Source: an uncultured Bacteroidales bacterium
GTDB lineage: Bacteria > Bacteroidota > Bacteroidia > Bacteroidales > Muribaculaceae
Length of the DNA stretch: 46,960 nucleotides
Direction of reading: 5' to 3'
Assembly: GCA_902760865.1 (NCBI GenBank)
Contig: CACWID010000030.1
Coordinates: 1 to 46,960, forward strand
Each line of letters starts with the position of its first letter. Position 1 is the stretch's first letter. This document shows positions 10,047 through 17,799 of the stretch, piece by piece. The notes beneath the pieces are model-generated. The model was not told where the DNA came from. It worked only from the letters and a program-made list of their open reading frames with translations, and ran no database searches. A program made the translations under genes and the position numbers.

Positions 10047-10802
10047 ATGGCAAAAATTGAGGATTTCTTCACGTTGACCAACAGTGTAGAGGGCATCGAT
10101 GATGAGCAATACCGCCACCTTGAGCCCATGATACGTGCCATCGATGCGATGGCCAATGCTACCTACCAGAGCATTTATGTCATCGACTACCTGAAGCATG
10201 GTTTTCTGCATGTGGCGAGTAATCCGCTGTTCCTGTGTGGGCATACGGCCGAGGAAGTCCGCCAGATGGGCTATCGTCTGTATATCGATCATGTCCCTGC
10301 TGAGGAGCAGATTATGCTCACTGAGATCAATGAGGTGGGCTTCAAGCGCTTCAACGAGGAGCCCATGGCTGAGCGCAGCCGCTGCTTCATGAGCTACGAC
10401 TTCCATATTGTGAATAGCGAGGACTGCTATTTGGTAAACCACAAGATTACACCGTTTGCACTTGCGCCCGACGGACGTGCCTGGTTGGCGATGTGCGTCG
10501 TGTCATTGTCGCACCACACCACTCCCGGTCACGTCGAGTTCCGCAAGAAGGGTCAATCCATTTACTGGGAATATGACTTGAACTGTCACCGCTGGCAGGA
10601 ACGCAAAAGCGTAATCCTGCGCGGGCAGGAAAAGCAAGTGCTTATCCTCTCGGCTCAGGGATATACCGTGTCTCAGATAGCCGATAGGATGTGTCGCGCT
10701 GTGGATACCGTCAAGACCTATAAGCGTGCGCTGTTTGAGCGCTTGGGTGTGCGCAGCATTACCGAGGCCCTGACTGTTGCTACCAATCAGGGCCTGTTGT
10801 AG
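10047..10802 (+). CDS. PAS-like sensor with LuxR-type helix-turn-helix
   Basis: 251 residues, cytoplasmic. Residues about 20-165 look like a PAS-type sensor region (ANATYQSIYVIDYLKHGFLHVASNPLF is its start). Residues about 185-245 form a LuxR/GerE helix-turn-helix (KQVLILSAQGYTVSQIAD, then AVDTVKTYKRALFERLGV). There is no receiver domain with a phosphorylatable Asp, so it is probably a one-component regulator. It is divergent from beta-barrel gene 2 and the shared 240-bp spacer holds the paired CACCC-N4-GTG sites. It is therefore the first candidate for binding those sites and controlling both beta-barrel genes. This link is inferred from position alone. Confidence 0.82.
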   Translation: MAKIEDFFTLTNSVEGIDDEQYRHLEPMIRAIDAMANATYQSIYVIDYLKHGFLHVASNPLFLCGHTAEEVRQMGYRLYIDHVPAEEQIMLTEINEVGFKRFNEEPMAERSRCFMSYDFHIVNSEDCYLVNHKITPFALAPDGRAWLAMCVVSLSHHTTPGHVEFRKKGQSIYWEYDLNCHRWQERKSVILRGQEKQVLILSAQGYTVSQIADRMCRAVDTVKTYKRALFERLGVRSITEALTVATNQGLL

Positions 10803-10822
10803 AAACATAGATAATTACTGGG

Positions 10823-11653
10823 TCAGGGGTCCTCGGCTTGTGATTCCTCCATGAGTTGTTTGCCGTAGGGGGTGAGGTATTCGGGGGCGCTGGGGTCGTT
10901 GGGATAGAAGAGGGGGACGTCGATGTCGCCTTGGGCGTAGCTGGCGATCTCATAGACCTGATAAAAGAGATGTAGGAATCCCTCCTCGAAATACCATACC
11001 GAAGGAATCTTCATGACACCGTCCTCGGGGAGGAACAGGTCTTCCTCGGTGTAGTCGTACTTGAGGTTGATGGACTTCAGGATGTGGGGACGGATTAATT
11101 CCGGGTCAACCAACACGTCCTCGAGCGTGACGATCTTGTCGAGTTCGGTATCATAGGTGATGTAGTTGTGGACGTACATGCCATGGGCTGCTCCTTCATA
11201 GTACATATAGGTAAATAGGTGGAATACGGCGAAGCGCTTGCCCAGGGTCTTGAGTTCGATGGTATTGGTAGTGGAAGAATAAGAGGATTCGATATCGTTG
11301 AAACTGTCAAGAATCAGGTAAGGACCATTGTCACCAAAGGGCACATTCTCGATGTCGGTGTACAACGTGTACTCGATAGCCCGGTCCATCAGCTTGATAT
11401 CGTCCTTGTCGGTCAGCCATTTGCAGATGGCCTCTTGCAGCTTGGGACATTCCTTGCCGTTGAGCATCACGGGCCAGAGGGCTCTGATGGAGTTTTGCTG
11501 ATACAGGGCATCTTCTCCTTCACCGAGCTTTGCCTTGACGGTCTTGTCGATGTTATAGAACTGGCATGATTCTCCATATGCCGATTGCGCCAAGGCAGGG
11601 CATGCCCAAGCCATGAGTACAATGGCGATGAGGCAGGTGGTTATTTTTTTCAT
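10823..11653 (-). CDS. DUF3298 (RsiV-like) secreted protein
   Basis: 276 residues with a cleavable signal peptide (MKKITTCLIAIVLMAWACPALAQ, cut after AQ). The C-terminal half has the DUF3298 hallmarks: a Gly-Ala-Ala-His-Gly loop (EGAAHGMYVHNYITYD) and YEIASYAQGDIDVPL. In the RsiV anti-sigma factor this fold binds lysozyme; here there is no transmembrane anchor or anti-sigma part, so that function should not be transferred. It follows a paralogous lipoprotein gene by 24 bp and is probably its operon partner. The same YEIASYAQG block is in both. Confidence 0.82.
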   Translation of the reverse strand: MKKITTCLIAIVLMAWACPALAQSAYGESCQFYNIDKTVKAKLGEGEDALYQQNSIRALWPVMLNGKECPKLQEAICKWLTDKDDIKLMDRAIEYTLYTDIENVPFGDNGPYLILDSFNDIESSYSSTTNTIELKTLGKRFAVFHLFTYMYYEGAAHGMYVHNYITYDTELDKIVTLEDVLVDPELIRPHILKSINLKYDYTEEDLFLPEDGVMKIPSVWYFEEGFLHLFYQVYEIASYAQGDIDVPLFYPNDPSAPEYLTPYGKQLMEESQAEDP

Positions 11654-11677
11654 AAGGAATGATGGTTCGGGAGTTGA

Positions 11678-12538
11678 TTACTCGGTTTGGTCGGTGAGGT
11701 CGAGCAGCTCGAGGCCGTAGGGGGTGTAGAGCTGTTTTATCTCCTCGGGCTTGAGCAGGTAGGGATAGATGGGGGCGTCGATCGCGCCCTGGGCATAGCT
11801 GGCGATCTCATAGACCTGATAGATGACGTGGAGCACCGTGCCGTCGATAAAGAAGTCGCGGGGCAGGGGCAGCAGGCCGTTGTCGGGGATGAAGAGGTCG
11901 TCCTTGTCGTAGTCGTAGTTATTCTTGATTGCCCTAAAGATGACGTTACGCAGCAGGGTGGTGTCGGCAACAATTTCCTCGAGGGCAACGGCTTTCTCGG
12001 TCTTGAGGTCGTAGGTGACATAATTGTTGGCGTAGATGCCGTGTGCACCACCGGCCATATAGGAAGAGGTGCCCAGGTGGTAGAGCAGCAGGCGGTTGGT
12101 CATGCTTTGCATGATCACGTCCACTTCGCTGGTCGATAACTTGCCGTCGTCCTTGACCTCGGTGACAGGGACGAATTTCGCGGCGTCATAGTCGGTGTAG
12201 TTGCCCGGGTTGAGCAGGAAGTCCGTGACCTTGTCCAGCTGGTTGAGTTCGGCGCTGTCGGTCATGGCACGGAACAGGGCCTGCTGCAGGTTGGGACAGG
12301 GCTTGCCGTTGATGATTTGCGGCCAGAAAGCCGAGAATGAGTTGTCAAAATAGAGCGTGTCGCCATCGTCATCAATGTAGGAGAACTGCTTGTTCATGTC
12401 GATGTTGCTGAACTGGCACAGGGTGCTGTCCGTGCTTCCTTGTTCTTGGGTTGCAGTAGAACCGGTGCTGTTATTGCCGCAGGACCATAAAGCTGAGATG
12501 GCCAGCAGGGCGAAAAGAAGATTCTTGTTCATAGTCAT
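11678..12538 (-). CDS. DUF3298 (RsiV-like) lipoprotein
   Basis: 286 residues; a second in-frame ATG at 12532 is possible. The N-terminus is a lipoprotein signal (LLFALLAISALWSCGN, Cys as acylation site) followed by a Thr/Ser-rich tether, so it is anchored in the outer or inner membrane. It shares the DUF3298 signatures with the downstream protein: AGGAHGIYANNYVTYD and YEIASYAQGAIDAP. First gene of a two-gene operon made by tandem duplication, one member anchored and one apparently soluble. Confidence 0.82.
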   Translation of the reverse strand: MTMNKNLLFALLAISALWSCGNNSTGSTATQEQGSTDSTLCQFSNIDMNKQFSYIDDDGDTLYFDNSFSAFWPQIINGKPCPNLQQALFRAMTDSAELNQLDKVTDFLLNPGNYTDYDAAKFVPVTEVKDDGKLSTSEVDVIMQSMTNRLLLYHLGTSSYMAGGAHGIYANNYVTYDLKTEKAVALEEIVADTTLLRNVIFRAIKNNYDYDKDDLFIPDNGLLPLPRDFFIDGTVLHVIYQVYEIASYAQGAIDAPIYPYLLKPEEIKQLYTPYGLELLDLTDQTE

Positions 12539-12561
12539 TCATTTATTAAGTATTACTGCTG

Positions 12562-12569
12562 CAAATTTA
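12562..12569 (-). promoter_or_regulatory. -7 element of the DUF3298 operon
   Basis: TAAATTTG on the minus strand lies 24 bp before the start codon at 12538. A TTG about 22 bp further upstream is a weak -33 candidate. Confidence 0.5.
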
Positions 12570-12602
12570 CGCATAATTGTTGAGTGGCATTCAACATGGA
12601 AC

Positions 12603-12631
12603 AAAAAAATCCTCGACTCACGTCGGGGATT
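12603..12631 (-). terminator. Rho-independent terminator, minus strand
   Basis: AATCCCCGAC and GTCGAGGATT form a 10-bp stem with one mismatch and a GTGA loop, followed on the minus strand by a T-run. It lies about 320 bp past the NUDIX gene and would end the operon that starts at 16664, or an unseen short transcript in between. Confidence 0.7.
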
Positions 12632-12949
12632 GCTTAACTAATTAACCTTCTAATACCATTAACATAAACCTTAAAACATTTTGTTTTTATCTGAGAAAGC
12701 AACTGTCTCACGACACCTGAATTCTCATAACCTTAAAAACTATTACCATGAAAAACCAGTGCAAAAGTAGTGCTAAATATGTTATAAAACATACTTTTGG
12801 GGCATCAAACTGTAATTATTTTACAAATATTAACACAAATGGACGGATAAAACCGTCCATTAAATATTTGTTAACATTCAATAGTAACCATAGTGCCTAC
12901 GGCATCTATAGTTGCCAAATCAGGTTATGACTGCGTCTTGTGCGGGCTG
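12632..12949. other. AT-rich intergenic stretch with a doubtful 60-codon frame
   Basis: A plus-strand frame at 12748-12930 starts after a Bacteroidales-like leader (CCTTAAAAACTATTACC) but encodes a low-complexity, Asn/Tyr/Lys-rich peptide with no signal and no known domain. A hairpin, GGACGG-ATAAAA-CCGTCC (12841-12858), lies inside that frame, which speaks against coding. It may be the remnant of a lost gene that kept its leader. No RNA gene is recognised. Confidence 0.4.
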
Positions 12950-13471
12950 TTATCGGCGGGTGAGGGTGGCAAAGTAGATCATGTCGATTTCCTCGTAGGA
13001 AAAATCGCCGCTGATAAAGTTGCCCGTTTTGAGCTTCAGGCAGTCGGACAGACGCTGTAACGCCTGCTCGAACATCTGCTGGTGGTCAAACGCCAACTGG
13101 GGCAGCTGGTTGATGGGGAACCAGCGCGCCACACGGGCGTCGTCGCCACCCTTGACCTCTTGCACTCGGGTCAGGGTGAAATAGGCGATAGAGATGACAC
13201 GCTCGCGCGGGTCGCGGTCGGGAGTGGCAAAAGCGCCCAGTTGATCGATATGGGTCACCTGGAGGCCTGTCTCTTCCATCAGTTCGCGGCGGGCACCGTC
13301 GGGTGCGTCCTCGTCGATGTTGAGAAAGCCGCCGGGGAAGGCCCAGCAGCCCTTGTAAGGCTCGCCGCCACGCTCGATGAGCAGTACGTTGAGGTGAAGT
13401 CCGTCATAGCCGAACACGACACAGTCGGTCGTCACGGCAGGGTGGGGATATCGGTAAGAGAACAGTGGCAT
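12950..13471 (-). CDS. NUDIX hydrolase
   Basis: 173 residues, cytoplasmic. The Nudix box is complete: G-x5-E-x7-REL-x-EE-x-GL (GGFLNIDEDAPDGARRELME, then ETGL). The N-terminal part (TTDCVVFGYD...VLLIERGGEPYKGCWAFPGG) and the C-terminal helix-rich extension resemble the NrtR/ADP-ribose pyrophosphatase-like group, but without a clear winged helix, so it is more likely an enzyme than a repressor. Substrate not determined. It is the last gene of the DUF1573-meaB operon, 7 bp after the lipoprotein gene. Confidence 0.9.
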   Translation of the reverse strand: MPLFSYRYPHPAVTTDCVVFGYDGLHLNVLLIERGGEPYKGCWAFPGGFLNIDEDAPDGARRELMEETGLQVTHIDQLGAFATPDRDPRERVISIAYFTLTRVQEVKGGDDARVARWFPINQLPQLAFDHQQMFEQALQRLSDCLKLKTGNFISGDFSYEEIDMIYFATLTRR

Positions 13472-13478
13472 ATCGTCA

Positions 13479-13964
13479 TTATTTTTCTAGGAAGAAAATA
13501 TTCATATTTCGTGTGCTGGCCGGCTTGTCGATGGCCACGGCGGTGAAGGGCACCATCGTGTGGGATATCCTGTCGCCCTTCTTCACCTGGTAACTGAATA
13601 CCAGGATGTTGTTGTCGGTCGCCTTGACGGCAACAGGGTTGATGGATGTCGCGCGCTTGGTCTCGGGCAGGACGAGGGCCACGACAAACTGCTTGTTCCA
13701 GTTCACCTCGGTGGGCATTCCGCCCATGTGGGCTGCCATGCCGAAATATTTCTCAAAGTCGGCCTTGTTGTCGATGATGAGGCGCTGCTGCTTGGAGCAG
13801 TCCACATCGTTGCGCACGAAGTAGTTCTCCAACGTGGTGTACGGGATCGGGGTGGCAACTTCGTCGATTTTTTGGGCCGCGTACATTTTGTCCATGAAGG
13901 AGCAGCCGCTGCACGACAGGAGCAACAGGGCGCCCAAGGCGAGGACAATGGTCAGATGTTTCAT
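13479..13964 (-). CDS. Small lipoprotein, PrcB-like region possible
   Basis: 161 residues with a lipoprotein signal peptide (LGALLLLSCSGC; Cys18 or Cys21 is the acylation site). The mature part has a DFEKYFG segment followed by FVVALVLPETKR and a C-terminal beta-rich stretch, reminiscent of the PrcB C-terminal domain, but the match is weak. Its ATG overlaps the meaB stop by four bases (ATGA), so translation is coupled. Function unknown. Confidence 0.8.
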   Translation of the reverse strand: MKHLTIVLALGALLLLSCSGCSFMDKMYAAQKIDEVATPIPYTTLENYFVRNDVDCSKQQRLIIDNKADFEKYFGMAAHMGGMPTEVNWNKQFVVALVLPETKRATSINPVAVKATDNNILVFSYQVKKGDRISHTMVPFTAVAIDKPASTRNMNIFFLEK

Positions 13965-15124
13965 TGCTTGGAATGTTCGTTGGTTATCTTGTTATAATAG
14001 AAGTTGAGCACGTCGCTGGCGGCGACAAACGAGGTCTGCTTGCCGGCGAGCACGGTGTCCTCCTTGATGGTGAGCAGGCGCTCGATCTCGGGGTCGAAGT
14101 AGAAGCGGGCCAGCAATTGCTCGTTGATGGTCTCGCGCATCCAGTAGCGTTCTTGTTCGTGGCGCTTCTCGTCGAAGTAGCCGCTCGCCTTGACGTGGGC
14201 GAAGTAGCGGTCGATCATGTCCCACACGCCCTCGATGTTCAGGTCGTAGTAGCCCGAATAGGTGATTACCTCGGGCAGGAAGCCGCTCGGGGGCAGGGGA
14301 TAGAGGTGGAGGGCGTTGCGGAACTGGGCCGCGGCCAGGTTGGCGCGCTCGATGTTGTCGCCGTCACACTTGTTGATGACAATGCCGTCGGCCATCTCCA
14401 TGATGCCGCGCTTGATGCCCTGCAACTCGTCGCCCGTGCCTGCGAGCTGGATAAGCAGGAAGTAGTCCACCATCGAGTGGACGGCGATCTCACTCTGTCC
14501 CACGCCGACGGTCTCGACGAAGATTGTGTCGTAGCCTGCTGCCTCACACAGCACGATGGTCTCGCGAGTCTTGCGTGCCACACCGCCCAGCGACCCTGCC
14601 GAGGGGGAAGGGCGGATGAACACGTCGGGCTCGACGGCGAGGCGTTCCATGCGCGTCTTGTCGCCCAGGATGGAGCCCTTGGAGCGCTCGCTGCTGGGGT
14701 CAATGGCCAGCACGGCCAGTTTGTGGCCCTGCTTGATGACGTGCATGCCGAAGGAGTCAATCGATGTGCTCTTGCCGGCGCCAGGTACTCCCGTGATGCC
14801 GATGCGACGCGAGTTGCCCGTGTAGGGGAGGCACTTCTCGATGACCTCCTGGGCGATAATCTGGTGCTCGGCGTTGCGGCTCTCGACCAGCGTCACGGCT
14901 TGTCCCAGCACGGCGCGGTTGCCCTTGCGGATGCCCTCGACGTACTCGGCGGGCGTCAGTTGGGGTTTGCGCTTGCGCTTCAGGTAGGGGTTGACGCTAG
15001 GCAGCTGCTCCACGCCGCTGTTGACCTGCAGCCCGGCGAACTGTTCGTCGTTTTCGGGATGCTGTTGCTGCGAGGGGCACTCCTCGGTGTGTTGTACGAT
15101 TCTTGTATTTTTCTTTTCAGCCAT
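13961..15124 (-). CDS. meaB: MeaB GTPase (methylmalonyl-CoA mutase chaperone)
   Basis: 387 residues from the ATG at 15124 (MAEKKNTRIV); the longer open frame upstream overlaps the preceding gene and is not used. The P-loop is GVPGAGKST, followed by AIDPSSERSKGSILGDKTRM, ETVGVGQSE and NKCDGDN, the G1, G2/switch, G3 and G4 motifs of the ArgK/MeaB family. MeaB guards loading and reactivation of adenosylcobalamin in methylmalonyl-CoA mutase, used in the succinate-propionate pathway of Bacteroidales. The mutase genes are not in the window. The N-terminal 50 residues form a polar Gln/Glu-rich extension before the family core. Confidence 0.93.
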   Translation of the reverse strand: MAEKKNTRIVQHTEECPSQQQHPENDEQFAGLQVNSGVEQLPSVNPYLKRKRKPQLTPAEYVEGIRKGNRAVLGQAVTLVESRNAEHQIIAQEVIEKCLPYTGNSRRIGITGVPGAGKSTSIDSFGMHVIKQGHKLAVLAIDPSSERSKGSILGDKTRMERLAVEPDVFIRPSPSAGSLGGVARKTRETIVLCEAAGYDTIFVETVGVGQSEIAVHSMVDYFLLIQLAGTGDELQGIKRGIMEMADGIVINKCDGDNIERANLAAAQFRNALHLYPLPPSGFLPEVITYSGYYDLNIEGVWDMIDRYFAHVKASGYFDEKRHEQERYWMRETINEQLLARFYFDPEIERLLTIKEDTVLAGKQTSFVAASDVLNFYYNKITNEHSKQ

Positions 15125-15146
15125 TGTCTGTATTGTCGGTTTGATA

Positions 15147-16256
15147 TTATTTCTTGTCGATGATGCCCACCAGGCGGATGGTCTGGTTGGGGTTGTCGGG
15201 GTCGTTGCACAGCAGGGTGAGCGGAACGTTGAGCAGGTCGCCGTCAATCTGTGCGGTATCGACAGTGACGGTCACTGTCGCCGTCTTTTTGCGCTTGACC
15301 TCCGTGCGATTGGCACTGACGGTGATGCCTTCACCGTCAGGCACCCACAGCCGACTGATGGCCAGCGGTGACTTGCCCTTGTTGGTGACGGTAAATGTGC
15401 GGCTGACGGTCGTTCCCGCCTCGATGGTGCCGAAGTCCAGCCTGTCGCCGCAGTCCACGATGGCGACCGGAGCGTCTTTACGCTGCTTGTCGGTGAGGTT
15501 CTCGAAGTCCTCGGTCACTTGGGCCATGACTTGGATGTCGGCGCTGCCGGCTGTTGCCGTCGATGGCTCGTGTAGCGGCCTGCACGTCAGGGTGAGCGTG
15601 TCGGTGTTCAGTCCCCACAAGGGGGCCTTGTCCGACAGGTAGTGCACCGTCAGGGCCATGACGCTTGCCGGGGGCACGGTGTCGGGGACGACAGCCGGGC
15701 GCAGGTGGGGCCTGCCGCCCGTGACGCTGACGAGTACCGTGTCGGTCGAGGCATTATAGCCGCTCATGTATTGTGTCTTGTTTTTGCCTCGGCTCATCTC
15801 GCCCATGGGGAATAACTGCTTGCTGATGCGCAGCGAGCCGGCTTGCAGGGGGTATTCCTTTTCGAGGGTGGCGGCAGTGGGAATGACGTTGCCCGTGATT
15901 TCCAGCGTCGTGCGGCGTGAGCTGGTGTTGCTGTTGGTGATGACGAGCACTTGTTTGGTGAACCGGCCAGGGCGGCCCGACGGGTTGTAGGTGACGCCAA
16001 TCGATGCCGTGTCGCCGGGCTGTATGGGAGTCTCGGGGTAGGTGACCCCGGTACAGCCGCAGCCTGCTTGGGCCTTGACGATCATCAGCGGTTCATTGCC
16101 GGTGTTCACAAAGCGGATGTCGCAATGCACCTTGCCGTCCTTCTCCATGAATACGCCGAAGTCGTATTTGCGTTCGAGCCATGTCGCTTCGGGTTGGGCG
16201 GCGGCCGACAATGTTGTCATCGCCAGCAGCAGGGCAATGTATAGGCAACGTTTCAT
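15147..16256 (-). CDS. DUF1573 protein, two-domain
   Basis: 369 residues from the ATG at 16256 (an ATG six bases upstream sits directly on the GGAAC ribosome-site-like sequence, so 16256 is preferred). The signal peptide ends near SAAAQ. The first DUF1573 domain (about 25-125) has the typical YDFG...F.NTG..PL.I......CGCT...Y...P..PG pattern. A second Ig-like domain (about 255-365) begins DRLDFGTIEAGTTVSRTF but has lost the CGCT cysteines. These ASPM-SPD-2-Hydin-like Ig folds are exported; their role in Bacteroidales is unknown. It lies 22 bp before meaB. Confidence 0.88.
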   Translation of the reverse strand: MKRCLYIALLLAMTTLSAAAQPEATWLERKYDFGVFMEKDGKVHCDIRFVNTGNEPLMIVKAQAGCGCTGVTYPETPIQPGDTASIGVTYNPSGRPGRFTKQVLVITNSNTSSRRTTLEITGNVIPTAATLEKEYPLQAGSLRISKQLFPMGEMSRGKNKTQYMSGYNASTDTVLVSVTGGRPHLRPAVVPDTVPPASVMALTVHYLSDKAPLWGLNTDTLTLTCRPLHEPSTATAGSADIQVMAQVTEDFENLTDKQRKDAPVAIVDCGDRLDFGTIEAGTTVSRTFTVTNKGKSPLAISRLWVPDGEGITVSANRTEVKRKKTATVTVTVDTAQIDGDLLNVPLTLLCNDPDNPNQTIRLVGIIDKK

Positions 16257-16271
16257 TTGCATGTTCCTTTT

Positions 16272-16664
16272 TTATTTCTTGGGGACGACAGTGCCCTCGA
16301 TGCGCAGGGTAGTGGTGCGCTCCTTGCCGTTAGTCTTGATCTTCACGGTCTTCTTGAAGGCTCCCGGACGGCCGATGGGGCTGTAGGTGACCTTGATTTT
16401 ACCCTTCTTGCCCGGCTTGATGGGCTTGGTGGGGTACTCGGGACGCGTGCAGCCGCACGAGGCCGTAGCATCGATGATGAGCAGCGGCTTGTCGCCCGTG
16501 TTGGTGAACTCAAACGTGCAAGTCACGGGGCCGTTGGCCTCCTTGATGGTGCCGAAGTCATGGCTCTTGACCTCAAAGGTCGCCTCGGCATACGAGTCGT
16601 CGGCGATGGCACTGATGGCCACCAGGCAGACGGCAAAGAATGCTATAAAAAATCGTTTAGTCAT
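16272..16664 (-). CDS. DUF1573 protein, single-domain
   Basis: 130 residues: signal peptide (MTKRFFIAFFAVCLVAISAIA) and one DUF1573 Ig-like domain. Signature blocks are SHDFGTIKEANGPV, FEFTNTGDKPLLI, ATASCGCTRPEYPTKPIKPG and YSPIGRPGAFKK. It is the compact relative of the next gene's N-terminal domain and starts the operon that runs through meaB to the NUDIX gene. Only 24 bp separate it from the module upstream, so part of its expression may come from read-through. Confidence 0.9.
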   Translation of the reverse strand: MTKRFFIAFFAVCLVAISAIADDSYAEATFEVKSHDFGTIKEANGPVTCTFEFTNTGDKPLLIIDATASCGCTRPEYPTKPIKPGKKGKIKVTYSPIGRPGAFKKTVKIKTNGKERTTTLRIEGTVVPKK

Positions 16665-16688
16665 TGTCTTTATGTATTTTTTATGATG

Positions 16689-16910
16689 TTATGCGAATTT
16701 ACCTTCCAACAGTTCTTTGCGGAGCAACTGGTAATTGTAACCAGCGCTCTGGAAATATAAACCTGTTTCAAGATCCAGAATTTTATCATAGAGTTGTGAA
16801 TTATAAACGGCATCCAGACTCTCCTTAATTGAGAGTTTAAATTCCTTAATCACTTTAAGAACTAAGTTCTTCGTGAGCGAATCTATCAAGAATTTTGTCT
16901 CGTTGTTCAT
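16689..16910 (-). CDS. Small protein of the DUF3990 module
   Basis: 73 residues, helical, no signal peptide (SLTKNLVLKVIKEF, YNSQLYDKILDLETGLY). I do not know a named domain, but proteins of this size and pattern accompany DUF3990 genes in Bacteroidales. Its ATG overlaps the DUF3990 stop as ATGA. It could be the antitoxin or a second DUF3791-like partner. The DNA is markedly more A/T-rich than the flanking operons. Confidence 0.72.
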   Translation of the reverse strand: MNNETKFLIDSLTKNLVLKVIKEFKLSIKESLDAVYNSQLYDKILDLETGLYFQSAGYNYQLLRKELLEGKFA

Positions 16911-17392
16911 AATCTTTTCAATTGTTCAATAGCTAATTCTGTGCCAAAGAAGTACTGACGGTTCAGTTTGCGATAGGCTAACTCCTTGGCAAGTGTTTCA
17001 AGATCGATTACACCCTCGTTGTATCTCTCAAGCTGAAAGGCGACCCCATCGTCTGCCACTGGGCCAATAACAATATCGTAGGGATGTGAAAAGCCAGTTT
17101 GAGATGAATTGCGGTTGTTGTTGACAAATTCTGCCCATTCAGCACTTACCTCATCAGGAAAAATCTTGATGTTTAGATTGCTTTGATGTAAAATGTCATC
17201 ATTGAATTCAAAAGCGGTAACAATCGGAGAGCCAGACCCCATAATGCGCACTCGTCTTTGGGCCATTGCCTCAGCCTGAGATTCAATGTCAGTCAAATAA
17301 AAGCCTTTCCCAAAATCTTTGTCTGCAAGACTTTTGGATAAGTCAATCTTATGGATTGCAACATTAGAGCCGTGATAAAGCTTTATGATCAT
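16907..17392 (-). CDS. DUF3990 protein (ADP-ribosyltransferase-like, candidate toxin)
   Basis: 161 residues from the ATG at 17392, which overlaps the upstream stop as ATGA; a longer frame is unlikely. It opens with IIKLYHGSNVAI, the LYHGS block of DUF3990, and continues with DKDFGKGFYLT and the HPYDIVIGPVADDG segment. DUF3990 has been classed with the ADP-ribosyltransferase fold, where the early Tyr-His-Gly and the later aromatic and acidic positions shape the NAD site. Flanked and coupled to two very small genes, it fits a toxin-antitoxin arrangement. Target and activity are not known. Confidence 0.85.
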   Translation of the reverse strand: MIIKLYHGSNVAIHKIDLSKSLADKDFGKGFYLTDIESQAEAMAQRRVRIMGSGSPIVTAFEFNDDILHQSNLNIKIFPDEVSAEWAEFVNNNRNSSQTGFSHPYDIVIGPVADDGVAFQLERYNEGVIDLETLAKELAYRKLNRQYFFGTELAIEQLKRL

Positions 17393-17613
17393 ATTAGCGC
17401 CCCTCCATTGCGATGACAAATGATGGATAAATCGGCAACAGCGTCGTTAATTGAGAGTTGATGCTCTGCCTCGTAGCATTCATCCAGGAAGTCTAAGCCC
17501 TTGAACCTGTTCAGGTAAGAATAGGCTTGTTTGTTGCTTAAACCATATTGATTGGCAAAAGCGCTAACACAATAAATGATATAAACCACTCTATTTTGAG
17601 TCTCCCTGTCCAT
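17389..17613 (-). CDS. DUF3791 protein (candidate antitoxin or partner)
   Basis: 74 residues, cytoplasmic. It follows the DUF3791 pattern: a start helix (VVYIIYCVSAFANQYGLS), KQAYSYLNRFKGLDFLDECYEAEHQLS and a short tail. DUF3791 genes regularly precede DUF3990 genes. First gene of the three-gene coupled set. Confidence 0.82.
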   Translation of the reverse strand: MDRETQNRVVYIIYCVSAFANQYGLSNKQAYSYLNRFKGLDFLDECYEAEHQLSINDAVADLSIICHRNGGALI

Positions 17614-17644
17614 CGGTTTGTTTGATAATGTGACAACTAACCTG

Positions 17645-17652
17645 CAAAGTTA
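17645..17652 (-). promoter_or_regulatory. -7 element of the DUF3791-DUF3990 module
   Basis: TAACTTTG on the minus strand lies 31 bp before the DUF3791 start. A near-palindrome, GGATATATGTCC (17675-17686), sits in the -33 region and is an operator candidate, as expected if the module represses itself. Confidence 0.5.
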
Positions 17653-17725
17653 GGAACATTTTTTGGGATATATGTCCAAAAACGGAAAATTTGAATGGTT
17701 GTTGTGTAGATAATGCGATTATTAA

Positions 17726-17756
17726 TTGGATGAAAAACGAAAAGTGTTTATTTTTG
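17726..17756 (+). promoter_or_regulatory. Promoter of the tandem secreted-protein genes
   Basis: TTG (17726-17728), 20 bp, then TATTTTTG (17749-17756), 43 bp before the first start codon. Confidence 0.7.
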
Positions 17757-17799
17757 CATCATCTACCCAAAGCGTATTAACTTTAAAACTATAACTAAT

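Noticed and set aside
10823-12538. RsiV-type anti-sigma factors
   Set aside because: The DUF3298 domain is present, but there is no anti-sigma domain, no transmembrane segment and no adjacent sigma factor.
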